DNA from: Halomonas sp. I5-271120
Lineage (GTDB): Bacteria; Pseudomonadota; Gammaproteobacteria; Pseudomonadales; Halomonadaceae
Length of the DNA stretch: 64,000 nucleotides
Direction: 5' to 3'
Assembly: GCF_030553075.1 (NCBI RefSeq)
Contig: NZ_CP130701.1
Location: forward strand, 1,922,001-1,986,000
Part shown: piece after piece, positions 18,566 to 30,772 of the stretch
Layout of the letters: every line of letters begins with the position of its first letter
Position numbering within the stretch: position 1 is the stretch's first letter
Position numbers and translations under genes: made by a program
The notes under the pieces: model-generated
Seen by the model: only the letters and a program-made list of their open reading frames with translations
Told to the model about the DNA's origin: nothing
Databases searched by the model: none

Positions 18566-20299
18566 GTGGTAGTTCAAGGAATTCGGAAGGTGGCCGGCCA
18601 TGTGGCCTGTCGTCCTCATTGTCTGTTGATTGGTATCTTCGGCCTGACGCTGCTGGCTGGTTGCTCCGAGGAAGATGCGTATTTCGTATCGGCTCCAGAG
18701 ATCACGTTTGGCAGTGACGTCGCTGGTGAGCTGACATCGACTAGCGACGTCAATCTCAACGATGGCTCGCGCTATGACGCCCACTGGTTGTGCAGTGGCT
18801 CGGACGCACCGGAGTCAGGCATTGTGCGTTATGAGCTTGATGCTCCCTTTGCCGCTCGCCTTTCGGTCTTCGGCGAGCAGGGGCGATGGCTGGGCAGTGT
18901 CTCAAGTCAGTCCGACGGCGAGCCCGCGGTGCTGATGGCCTCCGCTGATGCCTGCCACCTGCTGGCCGTTAGTGGTAAGGACAGCAGCGCCTTTGGCCCC
19001 TACCACTTAGTGGCCGATCCGGTCCCCGCCGCATCCGATCTCGAAACAGGCCAGCCACTGGTCGGGCGGCTACGGGATGGTCGTACCGAATACCCCCTTA
19101 CGCTTGAGGCGCCCGCTTGGGTCGACCTGGCGCTCTCTGGCGACGTCAACCTGGATCTGAGTCTGTCTGGTGAGGGCGTCAACCAGCAGGCCAGCGCTTG
19201 TGCACCCGGCGAGCAACGACTTGATACTTACTTGGACGCTGGTGAGTACCGGGTCATGGTGGAGCGCAGCGAAGCAGCGATCCAGGCAACATCTGAGCCA
19301 TGCGAACGTCACCTGCTGACTGTTGGCGGAGTTCATCGTCTCGAAGTGGGGCTCAATGACCTGTCTGATGGCCGTCGTAATGCGGGGCCGCTCCGCGATG
19401 GCGACCGCATCACCGGCGATCTCCAGGCGACATCCGGCAATGCCTATACCCTGGTGGTTGAAGAACCTAGCACCGTCACGTTGGAGCTACGCTCATCGGA
19501 TTTCGATACCGTGCTTAGTATCGTGGGGGAGGGCAGCAATCTGGTCGACGACGACGGTGGCAACGATAGTGACTCGCGGCTACAAACCGTACTCATGCCC
19601 GGCGACTATCGCGTCGAGGTGAGTAGTTATGCTGAGGGGCATGGCGAGTACTCGCTTGATGCATCTGTTGATGCATACGGCGGCGAGTTGCGCAACAGCG
19701 GAACGCTGACGCTGGGTGAGACCTTCGGCGGCAACCTTGCCGGAGGGGGCAATACTTATCGCTTTGAGGTTGATGCGGTCAGCGAGGTCGAGCTCGCTCT
19801 AGATTCAAGCACCTTCGATCCCATGCTTCGGCTGTATGGTAACGGCATCGACCTGCGCGACGACGATGGCGGCGGCAACAACAACTCCCTGATCACCACC
19901 GTGCTCCAGCCTGGTGAGTATAGTCTGGACGTGGAAAGCTACAGCGGTACCGGGCTTTATCGCTTGCGTACCCATCAGCTTGATTTTGAGGGGCGTTTCA
20001 GCAACGGGGGCGAGGTGGCGACCGGAGAGGTGGTCTATGGTCGGTTGACCTCCGGGAGCAACTTGGTTTACCAGCTGGTCCTAGAGACGGCGCGGGATGT
20101 CGTCATCGAAAGCACCTCGGGCTCGGTAGATACCATTCTGAGCCTGATGGGCAATGGGGTCAGTGAACAGAACGATGACGCGGGTGACATGGGCCATGGG
20201 TCTCGGATTCAGCGCTATCTAGAGCCTGGCACCTACGAGATCAATGTGAGTTCCTACGGCGGCAATGAAGGATCAGTACGCCTAGCCATTGGCGACTGA
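18566..20299 (+). CDS. Lipoprotein with three PPC-like beta-sandwich repeats
   Basis: Predicted outer-membrane or periplasmic lipoprotein of 577 aa from the GTG at 18566, which has GGGAG 7 nt upstream; a TTG 45 bp earlier is less likely. A hydrophobic stretch ends in LLAGC, with Cys33 as the lipidation site. The C-terminal part holds three repeats of about 83 residues (about 282-365, 386-468, 489-573). Each has a VYxLxxxxxxxVxxE strand pair, an S/G-x-D-x-x-L-x-L-x-G motif, an acidic DDDGG-like loop (NDDAG in the third) and a PGxYxxxVxSY strand. This pattern resembles the bacterial pre-peptidase C-terminal (PPC) domain, which often binds calcium. The N-terminal 250 residues are not recognised. 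No enzyme domain is visible, so a binding or surface role is likely. Confidence 0.75.
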   Translation: MVVQGIRKVAGHVACRPHCLLIGIFGLTLLAGCSEEDAYFVSAPEITFGSDVAGELTSTSDVNLNDGSRYDAHWLCSGSDAPESGIVRYELDAPFAARLSVFGEQGRWLGSVSSQSDGEPAVLMASADACHLLAVSGKDSSAFGPYHLVADPVPAASDLETGQPLVGRLRDGRTEYPLTLEAPAWVDLALSGDVNLDLSLSGEGVNQQASACAPGEQRLDTYLDAGEYRVMVERSEAAIQATSEPCERHLLTVGGVHRLEVGLNDLSDGRRNAGPLRDGDRITGDLQATSGNAYTLVVEEPSTVTLELRSSDFDTVLSIVGEGSNLVDDDGGNDSDSRLQTVLMPGDYRVEVSSYAEGHGEYSLDASVDAYGGELRNSGTLTLGETFGGNLAGGGNTYRFEVDAVSEVELALDSSTFDPMLRLYGNGIDLRDDDGGGNNNSLITTVLQPGEYSLDVESYSGTGLYRLRTHQLDFEGRFSNGGEVATGEVVYGRLTSGSNLVYQLVLETARDVVIESTSGSVDTILSLMGNGVSEQNDDAGDMGHGSRIQRYLEPGTYEINVSSYGGNEGSVRLAIGD

Positions 20300-20331
20300 C
20301 AAGCAGAGTTTTACAAGGCTTCCTGCTCGCA

Positions 20332-20369
20332 ACACGACAACGCCCGCCTTCGTGCGGGCGTTGTCGTGT
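20332..20369 (+). terminator. Perfect hairpin after the lipoprotein gene
   Basis: Perfect 16-bp stem (left arm ACACGACAACGCCCGC) with loop CTTCGT, 32 bp after the lipoprotein stop. No T-run follows, so termination may be weak or Rho-assisted; the reverse strand lacks one too. Confidence 0.6.
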
Positions 20370-20382
20370 CTGGCCCCTCGGC

Positions 20383-20391
20383 TTATCCACA
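20383..20391 (+). promoter_or_regulatory. DnaA-box-like site, exact consensus
   Basis: TTATCCACA, identical to the strongest E. coli DnaA box. It lies about 200 bp upstream of the first rrn promoter. Function here is unproven. Confidence 0.4.
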
Positions 20392-20410
20392 CCCGGTCAG
20401 CCGCCTTCAT

Positions 20411-20419
20411 CTATCCACA
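20411..20419 (+). promoter_or_regulatory. DnaA-box-like site, one mismatch
   Basis: CTATCCACA, 8 of 9 to the DnaA box, 28 bp from and in the same orientation as the exact box at 20383. Confidence 0.3.
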
Positions 20420-20580
20420 ACCTTGTCGTCACCTTTTTGCAAGAAAGGGGTTGTGTGGGTCCGCGATAATCCGTAAAGTACGCATCCGCTGCCGCCGACG
20501 GGTAAACGTCGGATGCGGTGAAGGGTGTTGGAACCACTTGTTTTCGTTAAAGTTTTTCGATCAGGTTTGATCGGCAGGCA

Positions 20581-20608
20581 TTGACAAAACAGCCGGAAAC
20601 GGTAGAAT
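20581..20608 (+). promoter_or_regulatory. rrn promoter P1
   Basis: TTGACA and TAGAAT with a 16-bp spacer, followed by a GC-containing discriminator. AT-rich sequence immediately upstream (TTTTCGTTAAAGTTTTTCG) could be an UP element. The 671-bp region 20300-20970 holds, in order, a hairpin, DnaA-like boxes, an inverted repeat near 20480-20520, P1, P2 and the leader. Confidence 0.8.
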
Positions 20609-20682
20609 GCTCCTCCACTCGATCGGCGCTCAACTCGCCGCTGGTTCACTCGGTCATCTAGAGTGAGCAATAACAGCAAGGG

Positions 20683-20710
20683 TTGACATTCACTGCCGAT
20701 TCAGTAGAAT
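20683..20710 (+). promoter_or_regulatory. rrn promoter P2
   Basis: A second TTGACA-N16-TAGAAT, exactly 102 bp after P1 with identical hexamers and spacer. The 16S gene starts about 260 bp downstream. Confidence 0.85.
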
Positions 20711-20758
20711 ACGCCTTCCTCGCAGGGCGCCGGCCGAACGGCCAGGCAGATGCGAGAT

Positions 20759-20796
20759 GCTCCCCTCTTATAAGAGATCGGAGCTGCTCTTTAACA
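20759..20796 (+). promoter_or_regulatory. rrn leader boxB hairpin and boxA antitermination site
   Basis: A hairpin (GCTCC/GGAGC outer arms around the palindrome CTCTTATAAGAG) is followed at once by TGCTCTTTAACA (20785-20796), the rrn boxA bound by NusB-S10. The following bases 20797-20829 are complementary to 22530-22565 beyond the 16S 3' end, forming the RNase III processing stem. Confidence 0.8.
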
Positions 20797-20970
20797 ATCG
20801 ATCAGATAATTCATGTGGGCGCTTGTCGATGAAGGGGTGATCAGTCACCGATACTTCAAGGCAAGCGACTCGTCAAAGCAAGCCATATCGGCTTCGTTTT
20901 TTGAGACGTTTGAACCTTGAGCCAAGTTTGGTCTGCTTCTTTCTTCGGAAAGGTAAGACCGTATGATTTT

Positions 20971-22511
<1,541 letters not shown>

Positions 22512-22614
22512 ATCGACGACTCGCCTCTTCGCGGCAAGTGTCCACAATGAATTATCTGATCGGCCAGAGCATAAGACTGTTTGGGTAAAGACCCAGCGTG
22601 ACCTTAGAGTATTC

Positions 22615-22672
22615 GCTCAGTTGGTTAGAGCGCACCCCCTGACCTTAAATGGAAAGGAGGGTGAGGTCGGCA
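22615..22672 (+). pseudogene. tRNA-Ile-derived remnant in the 16S-tRNA spacer
   Basis: GCTCAGTTGGTTAGAGCG and the following CACCC are identical to the D-arm and 5' anticodon stem of the real tRNA-Ile at 22710. After an aberrant loop of about 20 nt the 3' side GGGTGAGGTCGGCA is again identical. The acceptor stem and T-arm are lost. It cannot fold as a tRNA and looks like a partial duplication or an old gene-conversion scar. Confidence 0.75.
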
Positions 22673-22709
22673 AGCCGGCCACGTTCTTCTCAGTGAGAGA
22701 GTAGGTGTT

Positions 22710-22786
<77 letters not shown>

Positions 22787-22893
22787 AATTTTATCCGGTC
22801 CTGCGTTGCTTCGGCACTCGTGTAGCGAGCTACACGTCGCACCAAAGCGCCTTGATCCGAATAAAATTCTCCATGTCGCGTCGAGCAATCAGA

Positions 22894-22969
22894 GGGGCCT
22901 TAGCTCAGCTGGGAGAGCGCCTGCCTTGCACGCAGGAGGTCAGCGGTTCGATCCCGCTAGGCTCCACCA
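22894..22969 (+). tRNA. alaT: tRNA-Ala (TGC)
   Basis: 76 nt including encoded CCA. Acceptor stem GGGGCCT/AGGCTCC, anticodon TGC in CTTGCACG, T-loop TTCGATC. Second rrn spacer tRNA; between it and tRNA-Ile a GTGTAG-CGAG-CTACAC hairpin is visible. Confidence 0.97.
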
Positions 22970-22996
22970 TCATCCCAACAGTCATCTGTGAGTCCA

Positions 22997-23068
22997 CAGT
23001 CACAAGCCTATCATCACAAACGATGATGTCGGGCTTGTGACTGTCGGTTCGACAGTCGCTCTTTAACA
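22997..23068 (+). promoter_or_regulatory. Spacer hairpins and boxA before 23S
   Basis: A 12-bp stem (CAGTCACAAGCC with 23032-23043) overlaps a second stem (ACTGTCG 23040-23046 with CGACAGT 23050-23056), so the two are mutually exclusive. GCTCTTTAACA (23058-23068) follows as the spacer boxA for antitermination through 23S. Confidence 0.65.
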
Positions 23069-23184
23069 ATATGAATCATGCTGACAAAAGTCCCTTTCCT
23101 ACCCAGGAAAGGGCATGTGATACGTCTCAAGCGTATCCGGCAATTGTCGTGCGTCATCGCGGACCAGACCCTTTCGGGTTATAT

Positions 23185-26070
<2,886 letters not shown>

Positions 26071-26181
26071 ATAACCCCAAGGGGTCTGCGCATGACGCGC
26101 ACAATTGACGGATACGCGAGACGATCACGTCAGCATGATTCTTATTGCGATGAGCCGCCACGGCGACTCATCACCCGTTTC

Positions 26182-26298
26182 GCCTGACGACCATAGCGAG
26201 CGTGAACCACCCGATCCCATGCCGAACTCGGAAGTGAAACCGCTTAGCGCCGATGGTAGTGTGGAGTTTCTCCATGCGAGAGTAGGTCATTGTCAGGC
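26182..26298 (+). rRNA. rrf: 5S ribosomal RNA
   Basis: About 117 nt. The terminal stem GCCTGACGACC pairs with the 3' end GGTCATTGTCAGGC, and the loop CCGAACTCGGAAGTGAAACCG is the conserved 5S core. It follows 23S by about 110 bp. Confidence 0.96.
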
Positions 26299-26310
26299 AC
26301 TTATTGAGAG

Positions 26311-26343
26311 AAAAACCCGGCCCTTAACAGGCCGGGGTTTTTT
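26311..26343 (+). terminator. rrn operon terminator 1
   Basis: AAAAACCCGGCC and GGCCGGGGTTTTTT form a strong stem ending in six T residues, 12 bp after 5S. Confidence 0.9.
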
Positions 26344-26785
26344 CGTGTCTGGACGCTCGGTCGGGCGCAAAGATGCCGGCTGGCAGCACGCATCAGGACA
26401 TGACACGACAATCACGCGACAGAAAGGCTCGCCCGATGGGTGCGCCGCGATAGCTCTTCCTTATCACCCCGGCCGCTAACGCGCCCGGGGTTTTTTGTGT
26501 CTGTGACTTGAGGTCAAAGCGTCGTAGAGGGTGGTAGCCCACAAGTTTGCGCCTAAAAGGGGGGGGGAAGCGGTTCTTAGAATGACTTCGGTCATACTCT
26601 CGCCTATCTAGGTCAATGGAAGAAGGTGTTGCATTGCTGACGCCCATGGCCGGGAAATGAAACCTCGGTCTTGGCCTTGGGCTGGTCGGTACTGATGTTA
26701 AATGAGGACGCAACTTTGGTCGCGATGATTTCCGGGGGCTGCCGGCATCCGCTAGAATGGCGGTTTTTGCGGCGGGAAGGTGCGC
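26344..26785. other. Gene-free region between rrn and birA
   Basis: 442 bp with no supported gene. It contains terminator 2 (26467-26496), a run of nine G (26559-26567), and a TAGAAT at 26753-26758 that may be the birA -10 box with a poor -35. Apart from these I see nothing recognisable. Confidence 0.5.
26467..26496 (+). terminator. rrn operon terminator 2
   Basis: CCCCGG and CCGGGG arms followed by TTTTTT. The flank GTGTCTG after the T-run also follows terminator 1, so the two terminators may be duplicates. Confidence 0.8.
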
Positions 26786-27766
26786 ATGACCATCGGTGAA
26801 CTGATTCGCTTGTTGAGTGACGGTGACTTTCACTCTGGCGAGCAGTTGGGTGAGCATCTGGGCGTATCCCGTACTGCGGTGTGGAAACAGCTCAAGAAGC
26901 TCGAGGCAATGGATATCCCTCTGGAGGCGGTCAAGGGGCTGGGTTATCGCTTGGCCAACCCTATCGAGCTGCTGGATGGGCCGGCGATCATCGCCGAGCT
27001 ATCTCGTGACAGTCGTCAGCAGATGGCGCGACTGTTCATAGAAGAGAGCCTCCCCTCGACCAACCGCTATCTACGTGATCGCTTCGAGCAGGAGGCCGGG
27101 CATGGCGAGGTGTGCTTGAGCGAGTCCCAGAGCGCCGGTCGTGGACGCCGTGGCCGTGGCTGGACCAGTCCCTGGGGGCGTGGGCTGCTGCTGTCGTTGG
27201 GCTGGCGATTCGAGTCAGGTGCCGCCTCGCTGGAGGGGTTAAGCCTGGCGGTTGGGGTGGCGCTTGCTGATGTGCTCGAGCGTCATGGCGTTGAGGTGGC
27301 GCTCAAGTGGCCTAATGACGTTCTGGTGCTTGGCAAGGGGCCATCGCGAAAGCTTGCCGGCATCCTGCTTGAGGTCAGCGGTGATCTGTCGGGCCCTTGT
27401 GAGGTAGTGATCGGGCTTGGCATCAATGTCACCCTTCCGGAGACGGTGCGTGAGGGCATCGACCAGCCTGCGGCGGCGGTTCATGATCAGCAGCCCGGTG
27501 TGACCCGTAACCGCCTGGCCGCCGATATCATCGATGCTCTGTTGGCCCTGCTGCCGCGTTTCGAAACACAAGGCTTTGCTGCCTGGCAGGACGCCTGGAA
27601 CGCACGTCACGCTCACGCTGGCCAGGCCATCGATATCATTCAGGGGCCGCGACGCCAGTCAGCGGTAGCCGAGGGGGTCGATACCGCCGGTAATCTGGTG
27701 GTATGGCAGGACGGAGAGCGCCAGACACTGGCGAGCGGCGAAATCAGCGTGCGTGGTCATTCATGA
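26786..27766 (+). CDS. birA: Biotin--[acetyl-CoA-carboxylase] ligase / biotin operon repressor
   Basis: Attaches biotin to the biotin carboxyl carrier protein via biotinyl-5'-AMP and, with its DNA-binding domain, can repress biotin synthesis. 326 aa. The N-terminal winged helix reads DFHSGEQLGEHLGVSRTAVWKQLKKL. The catalytic core has GRGRRGRGWTSPWG (adenylate loop), KWPNDVLV and KLAGILLE. The C-terminal SH3-like domain ends the protein. The ATG at 26786 is preceded by GAAGG with 5-nt spacing; a GTG 6 bp upstream is too close to that site. Its stop overlaps the coaX start (ATGA). Confidence 0.95.
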   Translation: MTIGELIRLLSDGDFHSGEQLGEHLGVSRTAVWKQLKKLEAMDIPLEAVKGLGYRLANPIELLDGPAIIAELSRDSRQQMARLFIEESLPSTNRYLRDRFEQEAGHGEVCLSESQSAGRGRRGRGWTSPWGRGLLLSLGWRFESGAASLEGLSLAVGVALADVLERHGVEVALKWPNDVLVLGKGPSRKLAGILLEVSGDLSGPCEVVIGLGINVTLPETVREGIDQPAAAVHDQQPGVTRNRLAADIIDALLALLPRFETQGFAAWQDAWNARHAHAGQAIDIIQGPRRQSAVAEGVDTAGNLVVWQDGERQTLASGEISVRGHS

Positions 27767-28602
27767 TTCTGGACCTGGATATCGGCAATACCCTGTCGAA
27801 GTGGCGCCTTAAGGACAGCGTGAGCAGCGAGATCCGTTCGCGTGGTGCGGTGTGGACACGCGAGGAATGGCGACCCGGCTCGGATATTCCCGACCTCGAT
27901 GTGGTGAGGGCGGTTCGTATCTCAAGCGTAGCCCGTCAGAAAGTGCTGCAGGAAACCGTTGAGCTGCTGCGCCATGAAGTCGGCGTGGTGCACGTGGCAA
28001 GGCCTGTGCGAGAGTCGCTTGGCGTCGTTAATGGATACGACGACCCCGGTCGGCTCGGCGTGGATCGTTGGTTGGGGGCACTGGCGAGCTACCAACTGGC
28101 GGGGGCCTGTTGCACGGTCGACTGCGGGAGTGCGATCACCATCGATTTTGTGTTGCCCGGTGGGCGCCATCTCGGCGGCTATATCCTGCCGGGTCTGCGC
28201 CTGATGAAGGAGAGCCTCAAGCTGGGTACTCGCAACGTGGCGATCGACCCGGACAGCGAAGCCGATGAGCTGCTGGCACCTGGGCGTAATACCGTCGAGG
28301 CGGTCAATCATGGCATCTATATGGCGGCGGTCAGTGCCGTGAACCGCATCTATGGCGAAGTCTGCGACCGTGAGGGTGTGGCGCTGCCACTGTTGCTGAC
28401 CGGCGGCGATGCGCGAGTAGTGTCGCGAGGCATCCGGGTTCCGCATGCCCTGTGGCCGGACATGGTCTATGGAGGGTTGGAGGCTTGTTTCCCTCAGACG
28501 GCGGCCGAACGAGCAGGGCGACTGTCGGGGGCGCCGGAGGTGCCTGCCCCGGTAACACTGGAAAAAATTCGTGCAAGCCTTGCATTCTCCATGCTGCTTT
28601 GA
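27763..28602 (+). CDS. coaX: Type III pantothenate kinase
   Basis: Catalyses the first step of coenzyme A synthesis, phosphorylating pantothenate; type III enzymes are insensitive to CoA feedback. 279 aa, of the ASKHA fold. Phosphate-binding DIGNT lies at the N-terminus (MILDLDIGNTLSKW), TVDCGSAITIDFV in the middle and LLTGGDARVV near the C-terminus. GYDDPGRLGVDRW matches the pantothenate site, including the conserved GxDR. The ATG overlaps the birA stop by 4 bp, so the two are translationally coupled. birA-coaX upstream of tRNA-Tyr and secE is a common gammaproteobacterial order. Confidence 0.95.
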   Translation: MILDLDIGNTLSKWRLKDSVSSEIRSRGAVWTREEWRPGSDIPDLDVVRAVRISSVARQKVLQETVELLRHEVGVVHVARPVRESLGVVNGYDDPGRLGVDRWLGALASYQLAGACCTVDCGSAITIDFVLPGGRHLGGYILPGLRLMKESLKLGTRNVAIDPDSEADELLAPGRNTVEAVNHGIYMAAVSAVNRIYGEVCDREGVALPLLLTGGDARVVSRGIRVPHALWPDMVYGGLEACFPQTAAERAGRLSGAPEVPAPVTLEKIRASLAFSMLL

Positions 28603-28668
28603 CAGAATGCAGCGCGTTCGCAGGGCAAGCGTTTCCGGGCCGCGGTTCGGAAAAAGCAAGATAAGCGC

Positions 28669-28696
28669 TTGACATTGTTGCGAAAAGCGGTAGAAT
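28669..28696 (+). promoter_or_regulatory. Promoter of tRNA-Tyr-Gly-Thr cluster
   Basis: TTGACA-N16-TAGAAT, the same hexamers and spacer as the rrn promoters, 14 bp before tRNA-Tyr. Confidence 0.85.
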
Positions 28697-28709
28697 TTAC
28701 CGCGTGATT

Positions 28710-28794
<85 letters not shown>

Positions 28795-28841
28795 GATTTT
28801 GCCGAAGCGCCTGTAGTCGATTCGGTAGTAAGAGCGGGCAG

Positions 28842-28915
<74 letters not shown>

Positions 28916-28936
28916 GTTTTTGCTGTAACGCGTTTT

Positions 28937-29011
28937 GCTCGTGTAGCTCAGGGGTAGAGCACACCCTTGGTAAGGGTGAGGTCGGCGGTTCAATTCCGCC
29001 CACGAGCTCCA
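28937..29011 (+). tRNA. thrT: tRNA-Thr (GGT)
   Basis: 75 nt. Acceptor GCTCGTG/CACGAGC, anticodon GGT in CTTGGTAAG, T-loop TTCAATT, encoded CCA. A terminator follows at once, where tufB is expected in many relatives. Confidence 0.97.
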
Positions 29012-29016
29012 TATTA

Positions 29017-29050
29017 GAAAAGGCGAGCCGCAAGCTCGCCTTTTCTTTTT
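29017..29050 (+). terminator. Terminator of Tyr-Gly-Thr tRNA cluster
   Basis: AAAAGGCGAGC and GCTCGCCTTTT flank a CGCAA loop, with a T-rich tail. Confidence 0.9.
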
Positions 29051-29073
29051 TGCTCCCGGTGGTTTGCCGGGGG

Positions 29074-29102
29074 TTGTCAGGCAGAGGGCCTTTCGCTATG
29101 AT
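29074..29102 (+). promoter_or_regulatory. Promoter of tRNA-Trp-secE-nusG
   Basis: TTGTCA and TATGAT with 17-bp spacing, 54 bp before tRNA-Trp. Confidence 0.7.
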
Positions 29103-29156
29103 AGCGCCCGCTGTTACGGGATGCCTGCAAAGGGCTTCCAGTGGAAGCGCAGATAC

Positions 29157-29232
<76 letters not shown>

Positions 29233-29304
29233 GTCTTCCCCAGGCTGGTAGTATCCCTTATACTTTCATGTTTCGATTGCTGCACCCTGAGGAGTCTCGT
29301 TCGC

Positions 29305-29673
29305 ATGAAACAAAACGCCGAGGTGCAGGAGTCGCGCCACGACGGGCTCAGGTGGGCGGTCGTCGTCTCTCTGGTAGTCGTTGCCGTTGTCGGTAACTCC
29401 TATTTCGCCGATCAAGCGCTGCTCTATCGTGTATTGGGCGTCGTTGCGCTGTGTGCGCTTGCCGCCGGTGTGGCTATCACCACCACCAAGGGGCGCAATC
29501 TCCTGGAACTGGCCCGCAGTGCGCGCAAGGAAATTCAGCGCGTCGTCTGGCCGACCCGCCAAGAAACCATCCAGACCACCGCGATCGTGATGGTGGCTGT
29601 GTTGGTGGTAGGTCTGATGCTGTGGCTGATTGATACCCTTCTTGGCTGGGCGATGTCCGGCGTCATTGGTTAG
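29305..29673 (+). CDS. secE: Preprotein translocase subunit SecE
   Basis: Small inner-membrane clamp of the SecYEG channel, 122 aa. There are two N-terminal hydrophobic helices (about residues 17-37 and 40-58). The conserved amphipathic segment [21 protein letters not shown] (R-x-V-x-W-P) follows, then the essential third helix near the C-terminus. I chose the ATG at 29305, which has AGGAG 10 nt upstream; the frame stays open further upstream through the tRNA-Trp tail. nusG follows after 8 bp. Confidence 0.95.
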   Translation: MKQNAEVQESRHDGLRWAVVVSLVVVAVVGNSYFADQALLYRVLGVVALCALAAGVAITTTKGRNLLELARSARKEIQRVVWPTRQETIQTTAIVMVAVLVVGLMLWLIDTLLGWAMSGVIG

Positions 29674-29681
29674 GAGATTCC

Positions 29682-30215
29682 ATGTCCAAGCGTTGGTATG
29701 TCGTGCATGCCTACTCCAGCTTCGAAAAGCATGTCATGCGCTCACTTATTGAGCGCGTGAAGATGTATGGCATGGAAGATCGCTTCGGCGAAATTCTGGT
29801 GCCGACCGAAGAAGTGGTCGAGATGCGCGACGGCAAGCGCCGCAAGAGTGAGCGCAAGTTCTATCCCGGCTACGTGCTGGTCGAGATGGAAATGGACGAC
29901 GCAACCTGGCATCTGGTCAACGAGACGCCTCGCGTTCTCGGTTTCATCGGTGGCACGAAAGAAAAGCCGGCACCGATCAGTCAAAAAGAAGCCGATGCCA
30001 TTCTGCGTCGTGTCCAGGACGGCACCGACAAGCCGCGGCCGAAGACAGTCTTCGAGCCGGGTCAGTCCGTGCGCGTTATCGATGGCCCCTTCGCCGACTT
30101 CAATGGTGTGGTCGAAGAGGTCAACTACGACAAGAGTCGCGTCCAGGTCAGCGTGCTGATCTTTGGCCGTGCGACCCCTGTCGAGCTCGAGTTTTCCCAG
30201 GTCGAGAAGGACTGA
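29682..30215 (+). CDS. nusG: Transcription termination/antitermination factor NusG
   Basis: Binds RNA polymerase, suppresses pausing, and links it to Rho or to the S10 subunit of the ribosome. 177 aa. The N-terminal NGN domain begins [20 protein letters not shown] and includes [12 protein letters not shown]. The C-terminal KOW domain reads [40 protein letters not shown]. Its start is 8 bp after secE, in the conserved secE-nusG pair. A 123-bp gap separates it from rplK. Confidence 0.97.
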   Translation: MSKRWYVVHAYSSFEKHVMRSLIERVKMYGMEDRFGEILVPTEEVVEMRDGKRRKSERKFYPGYVLVEMEMDDATWHLVNETPRVLGFIGGTKEKPAPISQKEADAILRRVQDGTDKPRPKTVFEPGQSVRVIDGPFADFNGVVEEVNYDKSRVQVSVLIFGRATPVELEFSQVEKD

Positions 30216-30338
30216 ATCTCGGCCCGGGTGGCGTGATCAGGTAAGTGTGATCAAGCGCCAGTCAGAAGTAGTCAGGTCGCCGAGGCGGCCATTCAACCGG
30301 GGAGCCGCAAGGCGCTAGCACCCAATTGGAGTTCTATC

Positions 30339-30770
30339 ATGGCCAAGAAAGTACAGGCTTACATCAAGCTGCAGGTCGCAGCTGGTAAAGCTAACCCGAG
30401 TCCCCCCGTGGGCCCCGCGCTGGGTCAGCACGGCGTCAATATCATGGAGTTCTGCAAGGCGTTCAACGCCGAGACCCAGGATGTTGAAGCAGGCCTGCCG
30501 ACACCGGTCGTCATCACTGTCTATTCCGACCGCAGCTTCACCTTCATCACCAAGACGACGCCCGCCGCCGTCCTGCTGAAGAAGGCCGCTGGCATCAAGT
30601 CCGGCTCTGGTGAGCCGAACAAGAACAAGGTCGGTACTGTGACCCGCGAGCAGCTCGAAGAGATCGCCAAGACCAAGGAGCCGGATCTGACGGCTGCTGA
30701 TCTTGACGCCGCGGTGCGTACCATTGCCGGTAGCGCCCGTAGCATGGGCCTCAACGTGGAGGGTCTCTGA
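30339..30770 (+). CDS. rplK: 50S ribosomal protein L11
   Basis: Part of the GTPase-associated centre of the large subunit with 23S helices 43-44; it is also needed for RelA activation and is the thiostrepton site. 143 aa. The N-terminus has [35 protein letters not shown], with the conserved Pro-rich motif. The C-terminal domain carries the RNA-binding [19 protein letters not shown] region. A TTGGAG ribosome site lies 7 nt before the ATG. In relatives the mRNA leader is the target of L1 feedback; the 123-bp region before it is the likely place. Confidence 0.97.
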   Translation: MAKKVQAYIKLQVAAGKANPSPPVGPALGQHGVNIMEFCKAFNAETQDVEAGLPTPVVITVYSDRSFTFITKTTPAAVLLKKAAGIKSGSGEPNKNKVGTVTREQLEEIAKTKEPDLTAADLDAAVRTIAGSARSMGLNVEGL

Positions 30771-30772
30771 TC

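Noticed and set aside
22615..22672. An additional functional tRNA
   Set aside because: The acceptor stem and T-arm are missing and the anticodon loop is about 20 nt, so it cannot be a working tRNA; kept as a remnant.
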